In this document: one piece after another, positions 36,459 through 48,430 of the stretch
Layout of the letters: every line of letters begins with the position of its first letter
Position numbering within the stretch: the stretch's first letter is position 1
Assembly (NCBI GenBank): GCA_947034895.1
Contig: OX344762.1
Location: forward strand, 46,232,760 to 46,296,759
DNA from: Rhytidiadelphus loreus
Lineage: Eukaryota > Streptophyta > Bryopsida > Hypnales > Hylocomiaceae
DNA length: 64,000 nt
Direction of reading: 5' to 3'
The notes under the pieces: model-generated
What the model saw: only the letters and a program-made list of their open reading frames with translations
What the model was told of the DNA's origin: nothing
The model's database searches: none
Made by a program: the position numbers and the translations under genes

Positions 36459-36840
36459 TTGATAATAGTGTGGAATTTGTTGTCCACTTGGGGTGCAAAA
36501 CTAAGTTCTCTTCCGATTATGCCTCTATACATGAAAAAATTTGTCTTAGCAACTGCATCCATCATGATTGAAAAGTTGTATGCTAGAATCTCAAAGGGTG
36601 GTTTGAGATATAGTTACATAGACCTTAGTGTTGTTAGCCTTGTGTGTGAATGGTTGATAGAATTGTTTGCAAACCATTGGCATTGCCTTAGGCACTGCTT
36701 ATTGTTAGAATGCCTTAGGTTGAAAAGTTGTGCATTTTTTATGTTGATTTGATATAGGTTTTCACTATTACTCTTGATGTAGTTAGATTGGCACAATTCA
36801 AGGTACCAAAAGTTGAAAGATTTATCTCCAGTCTCGAAAC
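36459..36840 (+). pseudogene. Decayed coding-like segment containing EKLYARISKG, right copy
   Basis: A 97-codon frame with FVLATASIMIEKLYARISKG, LVCEWLIELFANHWHC and LLLECLRLKSCAFF. It ends at a stop just where the left copy continues into VDVVRLAQF; in the right copy that continuation lies in another frame. A small insertion (LRHC) separates NHWHC from LLLEC. The family is not recognised. Confidence 0.35.
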
Positions 36841-37042
36841 CAAACTTCTATTTTAAGCCCCACCTCATGAAAAGTGACAAAGTTGTGCAATATTTAGTAA
36901 AGTTGATGTTTTGTATTAAATCTCTATGTGTAGTTAGTCCTTCATATCAGAATTACATCTTTTCACAACTTGATTCTAATTAACGTATGATTGACTGTGT
37001 TCAAAGAAACTTGCATTTTGGTCTTATATCAGTGGCTCAAGT

Positions 37043-37784
37043 ATGGCAAAACAAGGAGAGTTGGTCTTCCAACTAACTGTACTATTTCTGGTGGTGCTAA
37101 TTTCTGCTCCGGCTATGTCAAGGGTGGAAGGGGGGATGAATGTTATCTTGAGGAATAACATGAATGAGAACGTTCGGATCTTTTGTTACGTGAACAAGGT
37201 TTTTAACTTTGGATACCACATTGTCCCTCCCGGTGGCGGTTATTACTTTTTCATTCAAGATAGCGCAGGTAACACTCTAAATTGTGACTCTTCTCAAGTT
37301 AGATGAGTTCATGTTGTCATTTACACTAGACAGGTTTTTATATAAAAGTATTCAAAACGATATAGAAGAGACACTATTGATAGGAAAGAGTAACCATTCT
37401 TGAAATATGTGAAGAACAGTTTTGATTACTTGTATTTGAAAACTGTTACTTACATCCTCCTAGAACTTACTCTTTTTACACATCTCCTCACAAAAATACA
37501 CAAAGAAGGCCCTACCAAGAGTTGCAACTACTTCACAAGTCATAAGACTCATTGAAGTTGTCTGTGGCAATGAATTTTGTGTTTTAGGACAATACTCCGG
37601 GCTCAACTACCACTGTGATTTTGTTGCCAATGGGAAGCCACGGACAAGTCTCAAAGTGTTTGATGGAATCGGAGGTTTGAACAACCTTCTATGTCAGTGC
37701 ATGGGAGATTTTTGTAATTGGATCATCACCAACAGTGGCTTCTCCTGCAACTCCAACTACTACTCTCACCGATGGGGAAACTGA
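37043..37784 (+). CDS. Secreted S1-like (plant self-incompatibility protein homologue) protein, right copy, 2 exons
   Basis: A predicted 140-aa secreted protein. Exons are 37043-37268 and 37588-37784, exactly the same exon lengths and phase-1 junction as the left copy, with a 319-bp intron. The signal peptide, PPGGGYYFF turn, six cysteines and CNWII block are all kept. I count six residue differences from the left copy: I32M, I34V, A88V, Q94R, P110L and N125S. The cysteines and the signal peptide are unchanged. P110L and Q94R sit near the conserved C-terminal cysteines. The gene points outward, toward higher coordinates. Both copies look functional by reading frame; expression is unknown. Confidence 0.75.
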
Positions 37785-38640
37785 GGCATTGCAAGTGCAT
37801 ACCAGTTGCAAGCATAGCTTTTAGTTGAAAGTTTTTGTAACAATGGATCTTCTCGAAATCGGGGATATTTTTTGTGTTTGTAATATGAAGATCTTTTGAC
37901 TTCAACTAGTAATAAAAGTGACAATTTGCATCATGGACTATGTCTTGTACATTGTGCATATTGACGTTAATGGATGCTTGTTGATATGTGCATTCTTCTC
38001 TTGATCCTAAGTATTCATTAGGTTTGCAAATTTCACTGTATCAAATTGTGAAGTTTAATTACTGGAAACTTAGGAAATGAGGATGTCAAGTAGGTGGTTG
38101 TAAGAGACACTTTATAATTTTGCACCCATTGTAGTTTTAGGTATGATATCTCTATGATTATTGCCCTAGTAACATCCCTAGAAGGAGTTCATGAGATTTA
38201 CAATTGTTCTTTTGTAAGGAAGAATTTTGCAAATTGTTTGTTTGCCCATTCTATGATGTAGGGGTCTTTTTAAATGTTATCAATAAGAAAGTGACTTTTC
38301 ACTATGAAATGTCTTCAGTTTTAAGAATGGTTCAATATTACTCATATAGCTAGAAAGTAATAGAGCCTTGGCTTAACCTTGTAAGCTCTTTTAAATCCAA
38401 AATGTTTTTTAGGTGTTTATGGAATTCAAACTGAAGTATTTGATTTTTTTTTTTTTAATTTTCTGATTGGAAATCAAATAACCTTTCAAGGAATTTAATT
38501 TTTACAAAGATCCAAATAATGGTTGGTTAAAAGCTATGTTTTTTATTTGATTTGGATCTCTAATTAATTTGAGTAGGTGGATTGGAGCACTATTTTGTCT
38601 GAAAAATTTACATATTTGTGCCTTATATGGAGCTTACTCA

Positions 38641-41600
38641 TATTAAAGTTTTTAGATCTTTTTGTAAAGTAGAATCTAAGTTATGGGACTTGAAAGCTCA
38701 TCAAAGCAACATTGTCAAAAGCTTGGGCAACCTTGAAAAAAACATTGTGTTGCTCTTTTTCCGGTCATATCTCACACACAAGATACTTTTAAACCCCAAG
38801 ATTTTTTGCTAGAGTTTGTACTAGTCAAAATTAAGATCAAGTGGTTATAAATTTCTAAAAAATAGATAAATTTTGATTTATAGGCCTCATTCTAGATGGA
38901 GCTTTTTTAGTAGCAATTTTGGAGTATTTTCTAGTTTTAGACACAAGGAAATCAATAATTAGTGATGTTGAGTTTTCATGAAGACTATTTGAAAGGATAT
39001 TTGAAAGGACATTTCAAAGGATTCTAAATTTTTATAATTCTTTGGACTATTGTTTATTTATGTTTTAAATTATAAAGTTCATTTGTCTTCAATAAGTTAA
39101 TTTGACTTGATCAATAAGCATCAACTTAAAAACAAAATTACAGTTCACCCTTAGTAGCTATGTACTCAATTTAGTATATGCTATTGATCAAGGTTAATTT
39201 CTACATTAGTTGGTTCAATTAGTGAAAGTCATACTAATTGTTTTATATTGGGTTTTTTTGTTGAAAAGATTTTATTTAATTTATGTTTAGTGACTACTAT
39301 ACTTGGTGGTCAAGTTTGTCAAAAATATTCCTATGAAATAGATCTTTCTATTCTTAAGCATTTACTAAATTACACTTGGCAACTTGAATTGGTTATTTGG
39401 AAAGGATTGCCATCTCCATCCACTAAATATTGCACTAGTAGAAAAAGGGAATACTTTCTTTGTACATAAGTCATTAATAATTAGAATAAAATTTATTCTA
39501 ATATTGAATTGAAAAATAAATCTATTAATGTTTTTTGTTGTATTCGTTGAATTGACTTGCACAATTTTTAGATTTCTCAACATAAATCCTAATAAAATGG
39601 TTTTATTACTTTTGAAATAAATGTTATTATCAATAAATAGGAAAAATAAAGTAAAATAAACTATTTTTTCCAACTCAAAGTAATTATAATTAGGACATCT
39701 ATTAAGTAATAATGAAATGAGGAAAAAGACTAACAAAACTAGAGTAATTATTGTTTTGAAAATCATTCATATAACATTGAAAAACCTAGACTCAACAATA
39801 GATGATAATTTTTAGCTTTAGATCATTAATTTTGGACATATTAAAACATAGTCAATGACACTTATAAAGGGCTTCAATAGTTACAAGTGTTTCTTATAAA
39901 AATTCTTTAAAAAACAACAAAGAAATTCATTATGGATCTATGCATCATCCATCTTACCACAGACCATTAAATCATCCCTAATTCTCCATCCTTCCTCCTA
40001 TACATGATTTCAGCTATGATGTTTTATACTACTTGCCATGCAACTTGATGCTTCATTCATATTTGTAAGTACAATGCATCCATGATGCTTCATCCATGTT
40101 TTCATACATCATTCATTCATGTTGCAACCAAAGAGTTTACTTTTATACACACTTTTACATTATTCCTTGTGCCTATATATTTTTCATTTGCATTATAATT
40201 CCTATGTTTTAGTTCTCACTCATTTGTATATAGATTTGTATAGTCCATCTTGATAATCCATTGCCCCTTCTACCAACCCTTATAGAAACTTGCCTTAATT
40301 GGAATTGAAATCATTGCACCTACATAGGTCTACAAATTGTTATAATCTTATTGTAAGAAGAAACAGAAATATGTGCGATGGCTTACAAAGAATTTGGCTA
40401 CTACAAAGGATGTCCAAATTGTGCAAATAACAAAGCTCTTGGTTCAATTCTATTACGAATTGTGTTTCAAAGGTGCAACATTCCAAACCAAAGCACACAA
40501 ATTTGCAATAGCCTTAGAATTGCCTAAAGATTTGAAGAAAATGGAAATGTACAAGTTCTTTTCAACCGATAATGAGATTCCAAACATTGAATAACCAATT
40601 ACAAAGGATGGCCAACTTAGGAGTAATTGTCTATGGCCCCTTGATAGGGATTTTTGTCCATAGTCCACTTTAACCCTTAAAGGAACATCCCTTTTTATTA
40701 ATGTGTGAATCATGGGCTTTAGATATAATAAAAATACTCATTGGAAGTCAAAGTACAATTGAAGATCTCCCCTTTTCACAACAAAATTCCAAAGGTCCAC
40801 CAAACGCCAAACATCCCTATAAACATTTAAGGGTTAAGCTTCAATGACATAGATATGAAAACTAAAGCTTACGTTGCTTGATTTGCTATTTATTTTTAAG
40901 CATGGTATGGACATCACTATGACCAAATCTCTTAAACGAGCAGCAATTCTCTTTATAAACATTCTATTTTGGATAATGATCTTTATGATTGAATGTAGGT
41001 TGTCTTCAAAAATAGAGATGTATTGTTTTTTTGTGCACTCTTCGTAAATTTTTTTGGCAACTCATTAATTTTGAACCACCATTTTTCTTTTTGTATACCT
41101 CAATTCAAAAAGTTGAATTCATGTGGGTATGATTTTAGAACGGTAGGATGTCCTCAGTTGATTATTTAATACAAAACTCATAGGTTCAGAGTGAAAAATA
41201 CAACATGAAGGATATCTGTAAGTATTGAATATACCACCGTCATAGTAGTTATAATACTAAATCAGATGTCACCGGCAAGTCCAAAAACAAACTACCACTT
41301 TTTTGCTCCACATGTAACTGTCCTCATAAACAAAAATCTGCTCAGTAACAAAACAATATGGTATGATAGTTTTTGAAGATTTGGCCAGACTTTAACGGAT
41401 GATGATTTGCAACGCTGTCAATTTGTGTTACTTGTATCCCCGCCCCCCGATCTTAGTATTAGTAAGATTACTGTTCGTGTATCTGTACTCCAGTCCAACC
41501 AGCATTGATCCTTCTTCCAGAAAGTGTGTACATTTGCACACAACGAACATCAACTAGTAGACATCCATGATATAGCACGAGACTGCTAAACCCATTTCTA
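38641..41600. other. AT-rich intergenic DNA downstream of the TyrRS gene
   Basis: No gene with recognisable domains. A 73-codon plus frame at 40,373-40,594 (KLLVQFYYELCFKGATF, KKMEMYKFFS) and a 133-codon low-complexity minus frame at 39,365-39,766 show nothing known. A small TTAA element sits at 40,670-40,837. The part right of about 41,300 probably includes the TyrRS 3' UTR. Confidence 0.45.
40670..40837. mobile_element. Short TTAA-family element (168 bp)
   Basis: Left TTAACCCTTAAAGGAAC, right CATTTAAGGGTTAA. Interior shared with 18,807-19,036 (ATCATGGGCTTTAGA, ACTCATTGGAAGTCAAAG). This copy is shorter by an internal loss. Confidence 0.75.
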
Positions 41601-41780
41601 ACCTCCTTCAATGAGGTACAGACTGTGTAAATACATGGTTATCCTCTGCAAACTCATCGACACTAAACTCTAGTAATAGATTTAAAAATAACTGGGAATT
41701 ACAGAAATGTGTTACAGTCAAGAGACCCAGTCGTAACAGATTGTTCCTTCTCAAGAATAAGACACTGAAATTGCGTGACC

Positions 41781-44489
41781 TTATCTCGTCACCTTGTAGC
41801 CCTGTACAAACACAGCAGAACAAGTACATCGTTTCAGATTCAACAGACAAGGCTACAAAACAAATAGACAAATAAGCGAAACAGTTCCAGGTAGTAGGTT
41901 ACATACCTTAATAGTTTTCAAAAGTTCCTTAGCTTTAGGGTCGTTCTTGAAATGGTCACGCACAGGCTGTATCATTGGATACAGTAAAAAGAAGTATCAG
42001 CACACGCGCTAACAACATTTTGAATAACAGTTTCTATGCTGAAGACGGTCGCGAACTGACAATTCGTACTTAAAAAACGAGTTTCCAAAGTATAAAGAGT
42101 GCGGCTTCAGAAATGGAGAGCTTCAACCCCAAATTGACTATGAAGTTACAACTCACCGGTAACAACAACAGTAGGCCAACCCAAAAAGTAAACACCTACT
42201 CAAAAATCTAACGAATATGTAGGCGCCTCTACGTAAGTCTAGAAACATACCTGCAGAATCTTATTGAGTCCCGTGGAGAGTGCAGGTTTCAAATCACCAG
42301 GGTGCAATGCTCCTTCAGTGAAGTCCTTTTTCAATTCTTCAATGTCTGTATATATCCTGTGAGGGAGGTCAGTGACCCCGATCAGCACAGTTTCAAATCA
42401 ACTACTTGTCTTAATTAAGTAGAGAAATATATGAGCTACCATCAAACAGAAGAGCGAAGTCAAATTAATGGAGCACGAAAGATTCGAGAGGAGTGTGCCA
42501 GCAACAAGCAGGGATAGGTAGAGAGGCTTGCATAGAGAGTGTTTGAAAGATCTTACTTGTTGCCGCCGTTCTTCTCGTCACGTTGAACCTCAAACTGACC
42601 GAACCACGGCAACACAATGTACTGCACGTACTCAATACAAGGGTTTCCTGCAATTTCCTGGGGTGGGCAGAAAGCTTGCTTGATCTTCTTCTTCACTTCA
42701 GACTGCAGTGATAAAAAATAAAATAAGAACAGCTCAATAAGCGACCTGCACTAAAACTACAAATGTAACCCTAGCAATTGACAGCGATAAACAAATCCAC
42801 AATTGCAAGCCCATCAACCCCACTAGTTCTAGGTGATTCATGTGCAATAAAACTTGACAAGCAGCATAACGAACTGTTTGAAACAAAGGACCTTCTCACC
42901 TCGTCGTCTTCCATGAAAATAGCCGAATTAGGGTCACTCTTCGACATCTTCTCTTGACCGGCCAATAGACCAGGAAGCATATCTGGGATACGTCAAGGCC
43001 AAAAAACATTTCTTCCATTTACATTTAATAAAAAGCTACAGTAAAAAACTGCAGGCGCATTCAACACCGCACATTTAGATTGAAAGTAAGGGTTTTATTG
43101 GGTTAACTAGGAGTCCATTTCGTCCTTTCTCCACTACACCGTTTTTAAAAAACGGTCTTCGGGTTATGAGGGACTAGAAGAAGCAGGACGCAGAGAACTC
43201 TAGCGAGAGACTTCCATGGGGAGACAAATAACTCCTTCCAATCAACCATTTCAGTTCAAATAATTAGGAGACAATTTACAGGTTAAGGCCGGGACACCCA
43301 AAATAACCACCCTAAAGTCGTAGATTAAGTGGATGTAGACCACCTAAACACGTGTTCAAGTGCTGGTTTTAGGTCATCTACCAACAATACTTTAAACCTT
43401 CATAACTTTCGCATATGGTATCCAAATAACGCATTCTCTGGTGCGTCAGAATCCTCGTCCAATTGCTAACAAGAAAATGTGAAAATTCGTTCGGCGCTAA
43501 ATGAGGAAATTTTGGGTGTTCCCACCATACTTGGGACGAGATCGTAATAGGAAGAAGCTGGAGGATAAATACAGAGATTTGCATTGAAAGAGACTTTTAT
43601 AGAGGGAGACTAGCACCATTTCCGTTCAAATCAAAGAAGTTCAAAATTGGAAGAGTAACCCTAACCCTCAAAAAACATTGAAACAGAATTGCAGAATGGA
43701 ATGGAGGATACGGTGCGAGAGGATGATCGGTTTGAGCTTCCTCTTGATTTGGTCGCAGTACTCTCTGGCCAGCACATTAACCCTAACCTGGTCGTTTCCC
43801 AATTGACATATATCCGCTTTGAGGAAGAAGATATCCGCACATTGCATACAAGGATAAAAGATCTGCCCCGCCGACATTTCATCCCCCTCTTTCCTTCCCA
43901 TGATCGTACAACACCTCGTGATCCTATTCAGCGTGTTGCGTCTGGCGATGTCCATCACCAGCGGCCAGTACTCCCCGGCGCGGGTATTAATCTCCTCGGA
44001 ACTCCACAGAAACTCCACCTGGGATAAATCCATCCCCGCCGCCTTCCACACCTCGATCATGTAACGCCCGACTGTTTGGATCTTCTTCAAGTCCCCGTTC
44101 ATCTTGTTGTTCAGCTGCGCGAACCAGTCTGCGATCCAGAATTTGAAGCAGCAGCCGGCTTTTGTCAGCTTGTTCACGTTGAGCACCTTCATCACGCCCT
44201 GCGCGATGTGCATCCGCCCGGAAGGCTCAAACCCGTCGTAGCAGACCGGGTGTGGCTTTTTTTTCAAGAGGTTGCGAAGCTCAGCGAAGTCGTTCTCCTC
44301 GGGGATGCACTTGTTGTTCTCGCCAACACTCAACACCAGACGCAGCTTCTCCTCGAACTGCTTCTCCTCCTCTGTCATCTCTCTTGGGGCTTCAAGGTTT
44401 CCAACTGCTTCGGCTTTTGGCTCCTCCAAGTGCAAGCTCCCTGCCATCGCTGCGACCTCCACGGCTCCCTCCGCAACGGGCGTCGCCAT
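41781..44489 (-). CDS. Cytosolic tyrosyl-tRNA synthetase, complete, 6 exons
   Basis: Class I aminoacyl-tRNA synthetase that charges tRNA-Tyr with tyrosine in the cytosol (EC 6.1.1.1). Coding exons are 44489-43712, 42982-42900, 42702-42557, 42356-42251, 41966-41907 and 41801-41781, all with GT-AG borders. They sum to 1,194 nt, or 397 residues plus stop. Exon 1 carries the eukaryotic Rossmann fold: CYDGFEPSGRMHIAQG (HIGH-like site), WIADWFAQLNNKM, YWPLVMDIARRN, PCMQCADIFFLKADICQLG and NVLAREYC. Exon 2 carries the KMSKS loop (QEKMSKSDPNSAIFM). The C-terminus ends YKVTR, as in plant homologues. There is no EMAP-II extension and no clear transit peptide. The first Met (44489) gives an acidic, alanine-rich N-terminus slightly longer than I expect for Arabidopsis; Met 15 is an alternative start. 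Confidence 0.97.
42983..43711 (-). other. Intron 1 of the TyrRS gene (729 bp)
   Basis: Donor GTATCC directly after the exon 1 codons for LSH, acceptor CCCAG before ATATGCTT. The junction splits a His codon. The intron interior has no exon-like frame or RNA gene that I can identify. Confidence 0.9.
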
Positions 44490-44525
44490 AGCTTACCCTA
44501 AGGCACGCACACAGAAAATGAACAA

Positions 44526-44538
44526 TTAGGGTTTAGGG
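44526..44538 (-). promoter_or_regulatory. Telo-box (AAACCCTAA) upstream of TyrRS
   Basis: On the minus strand the sequence reads CCCTAAACCCTAA about 37-49 bases before the TyrRS start codon. The AAACCCTA telo-box is a known promoter or leader element of plant translation-machinery genes, so its position fits. A second AAACCCT-like stretch lies at about 44,555-44,561. Function is inferred. Confidence 0.5.
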
Positions 44539-46324
44539 TGCACATCCAAGCACTAAACCCTGAGGAATCGTGCCAATCAACCGAGGGAGAAGACCTTTCC
44601 TGGAAATGTACTGCACAAGTGAGCACGAGAGCATCTCCACTCGAACCCTCAAAACGGTAAAGCAAATTTCTTATTCCATGAAAACTTGAGAATATTTTAT
44701 CCATAAGGATCTTGAACTAGACTAGTATGAGAATATGTGGGAGAAATTTTGGAAATTTTGACCGTATTTATTGCAAAGTATTAACATTTAACTTTTAAAA
44801 GTCTCATAGAAACCATATATATGGTTCTTATATTTTTCTCTTAGATTACAAAAAATATGACACTAAATACATATTTTCTTGAATTAAAAATTTGACAACT
44901 AACATTTTTCATTTGGAAGTCAATTTTATATCTAAATCCTATCATATTCACATATTACAAACATATAGAATATATGTAGAACCATACATGTACACTACAA
45001 TATAGCATAGCCATTTTGCAACTTCTTGAACACGTAGGAGGTGCAATGATGACCTAAATTACAAGTGTTATGTTTCATTGGATCTAGCTCAATATAAATA
45101 TAAACTTTATAATTGTTGTATATGTCAATTCTTGCACCTTGTATGTCATATGTAATACAAAAAAAAAAAATTTTAACACAAATTGAGCTTCTCGTACCTT
45201 TAAAGGTTAGTGAAGAAAACGCTTTTTTTCCTCGTTCTACAATAGAATACTTGACTTAAACTTGAATCCTTACACTCAAGGTAAAAAATCTTTATGGTGA
45301 AGAATTGAATTGAGAGTTTACAAAAACAATTAGGAAGAAGAAACTTAGTATTCATTCTTTAAAAAAAATATTACGTACACATAAATACAAAATGGAAAGA
45401 AAACCTAAATTGTTACTAACTCTAAGATAGAGTTGGAACATGTCAATCTTACTAGTGAAATAGTTATAGAAAGTAATTTTTATGTTGCAGATCTTTTTCT
45501 TTGAGAAAATTGTGGGATTGAGTTCAAAACAAATCCTATAGGATTTTGTTTAACTAGATGCCTTGCTCCCAAAACAAGACTCTTTGTAATTCTTACATTA
45601 ATAATCCAAATAGAATGAATAAAAACTTTACATATATGTAAAACTATATTCTACAGAGAATCAATTTGAAAAAAAATTATTTCAAGTTTTCTTGATTCTC
45701 GAGATCAATAATTTTTAATTTTGGTGGCTTAACTTTGTTCTCCTATCTTCAAAAAAATGTTTCAAAAAATTATGCAAAAAAATGAGACTACAAGTATTTG
45801 TCCAAACCTTCATTTGTTCATCATAGAGATAATGGTCCTTTCAAGATAAGTTACCTCCACTACGATGTAAGATAGAATAGTGGGCAAGTCAAAATTTGTT
45901 GTCAATTCTTCAAATCGTGCAAATTTGTTAAGTCGAGAATAAATTTGAAAAGATTTTGGAGTTGCCACTATTTTCCTTTGACTTGTAAAGGAAACATTTA
46001 AGAGTGTTTTGGTTGTGCAACATCCTAAATTATATAGATTTTATTGCATCTATTCTATGTGATTTTTAGTTCATTTCCAATGATAATGCTCTTAAATTCT
46101 AACTCCCTATAATAAAGAGATTCTTTACATAGTTTGAGGGGTGGATTGGAGACCCAATTGGAGATGCTCGTATTGGTAAGGACAAGTGTTGTATGCAGAT
46201 CAAATGGAAAAATGATTTCTAATTTGATAGGACAACCCCATATCAATATTTGATTGGTATTATAAGTTTTGTCATATCAATTGTATAGGGATTATGATAT
46301 TCACATTCATACTCATGTAATGAT

Positions 46325-46553
46325 GCTAGTATATGAGCATGAAAATGTGAGCATGCACATGAGCCTTGAATGTATAAGTAGATATCCTACAACCATTGAA
46401 GGTGTTTATAATATAAACACTTATAATAATATAGGTATCTATAACGCAAATACACTATAATCATGGAAGGTTTCAATAATATAGACACCTTTAACATAGG
46501 TGTATAGTCTTCTAGGCTCACGTGAGCTCACATTCCTAGCATCATATAATAGC
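46325..46553. mobile_element. Small TIR element, GCTAGTAT ends, copy 1
   Basis: Left GCTAGTATATGAGCATG; right ends in CATATAATAGC. It shares GAAAATGTGAGC, GAGCCTTGA and the flank AATAGCAACC with 48,307-48,430. The middle carries ATAT-rich repeats of 'ATAGACACC'-like type. Target duplication not seen. Confidence 0.4.
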
Positions 46554-48306
46554 AACCCTTTGTACTCATGTGCCTAAATTAATGATTATATATCAAACTC
46601 TAATATTGTTTTCATTGACACTTTTTTCATTAGTTTCTTAACTCTGGAGTGTCAAAATATTTTCATTTTTGTTTGTTTGTTCAACATAATAGAGTATAAA
46701 AAATTGTTAAGAAAACACTGAACTTGATATATTAGATTATTGTTGTAATAGAGAGTGTGTTTTTTATAGTATTTTTACAAAAAAATTAGCATACTTTAAA
46801 TATCAAAGTGTCAAAAATGCTTTAAAAATAGTTTTTATTTTAATTTAAAAATTATTGAAAGAAAAGTCTGAATTTCTATTAAAAGATAATAAGAAGTTTT
46901 GTTGGAAAGAATGTCAAGTAAAGTGTAAAAAAAAACATTTCTATATAGGTAGCTCCAATATTGTTGATTGAATTCATGCTTTGGAGTGAAATGGTTATAC
47001 CCACCTTGACTACAAATTTCAACTACATTAGACCATTGCTCCCAAAGTTATGCTTGAAAAACATTCATGCACCTAAGCAAAGTATGACAAAAAATAGTGC
47101 AAGTCTTGCTTGCTATTACCCACTGGAAAAGTCTTTTTTTGAGGTAAAACATACTTGCTCTATTTGAAATGAAATTTTTTGGCAAGGGGAAGTTTTGAGA
47201 ATCCATATGGTATAAATGTTAAGAAGACAATACAATAATCGTAGAAAAATTGGATGGATGAAACATCTATTTGACATATTGGTGTTTGAAAAGACCAAAA
47301 TAGCTTAAAAAAAAAAAAGGTTGCTTAGGCAATTGAAGGTTAACCTCAAGCAACAGAAAAGAATTTCTGAAAGTTTTTTAATGCATAGGAAAATTGATTG
47401 TCCTAAATAATAGACATATTGCAAATTGAAGTTATTGTTGAAAAATAATAATAATGAAGAAATGAATATAAAATGCACAATACTATTAAAGTGTTTAAAT
47501 TTTTATTGTTAGGTACATATGATGTTTTCATGATCAAATATCTAATTGTTTAGGGAGAATTGATGTAAGATGGAATTTTAGCCGATCATTAAGAAAACTC
47601 ACATACTTAAAATTAAAATTATTGAATTGTCAAAGTCATTTGTTTTTAAATCAATTTTAAAGTATTTTCAAAACCTTTTTCAAAATGAACCAAATAGATA
47701 TTGATTTCTATTTATGATGCATAAAATATTGTCTTCTTATGGAAACTTCAAAGAAATTATAAAAGAGATATTCTATAGCACATCTAAGTTGGATATAAGA
47801 CCCTTGAGTTATTAGGAATCGATTTTTTATTTTTTATTTCTTTCTACTCTTGTTAAAGTATGTATCTTGATATACAATTGTCAAATGGAATTAACCATTT
47901 AGATCTCATTTTTCTTTTTGAGAAATATAATTTTCAATCTTTGTTTTCAAATAAATTCTTTTTATGAAAATAAAGAAGTGTGTATATAAAAAATGGAAGT
48001 GCACTTGGTGGTGTTATGGGATGATTGTTAAATTTGGTGCACATTCTAATGTATATGTTATTACAAATTTTGTGTATTGCAAGTATACAATAGAATGTTT
48101 GTACATTATTCAATGACCTCTTCATATTTACAATCATGAACAGATCAAAGCATTTTTTTCTAGTGAGAAAAATCTTAATGTGAAACTAAACATTCGAACC
48201 TTTTCAACTACATATTGCAAGCATGCATACAAAATTTAAGAAAATGTGGTGATTTTCAAAATTAGAAAATAAAATTTAACATAAGAGAAATCCAAAATGC
48301 AACAGT

Positions 48307-48430
48307 GCTAGTATGTGAGCCTAAAAATGTGAGCTTACAAGCCTTGAGCTATATCTATGGAAGGTTCCTATAACATATAAGCTTAGGCTCCTATGCTCAT
48401 GGGTTCAAGATCCTAGGCTCACATAATAGC
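48307..48430. mobile_element. Small TIR element, GCTAGTAT ends, copy 2
   Basis: Left GCTAGTATGTGAGCCTA and right TAGGCTCACATAATAGC are inverted repeats with 16 of 17 matches; 124 bp in all. Related to the longer copy at 46,325. Confidence 0.55.

Larger units (their letters stand above)
31970..38640 (+). repeat. Right arm of the large inverted duplication
   Basis: Reverse complement partner of 9,500-15,865. Slightly longer, mainly because of small indels and the 241-bp CACTA MITE at 36,061-36,301, where the left arm shows an uninterrupted site. It carries the second S1-like gene and second copies of the decayed segments. Confidence 0.93.

Noticed and set aside
9500..38640. Inverted arms considered as a single large transposon or plastid-type inverted repeat
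   Set aside because: No terminal motifs, target duplication or transposase at the outer borders, and no plastid genes. A segmental inverted duplication is simpler.
43668..43711. TyrRS exon 1 extended to ILHSILQFCFNVF
   Set aside because: This is read-through into intron 1. Splicing to 42,982 restores the KMSKS exon.
44076..44501. 141-codon plus frame opposite TyrRS exon 1
   Set aside because: Antisense shadow of the GC-rich TyrRS coding exon.
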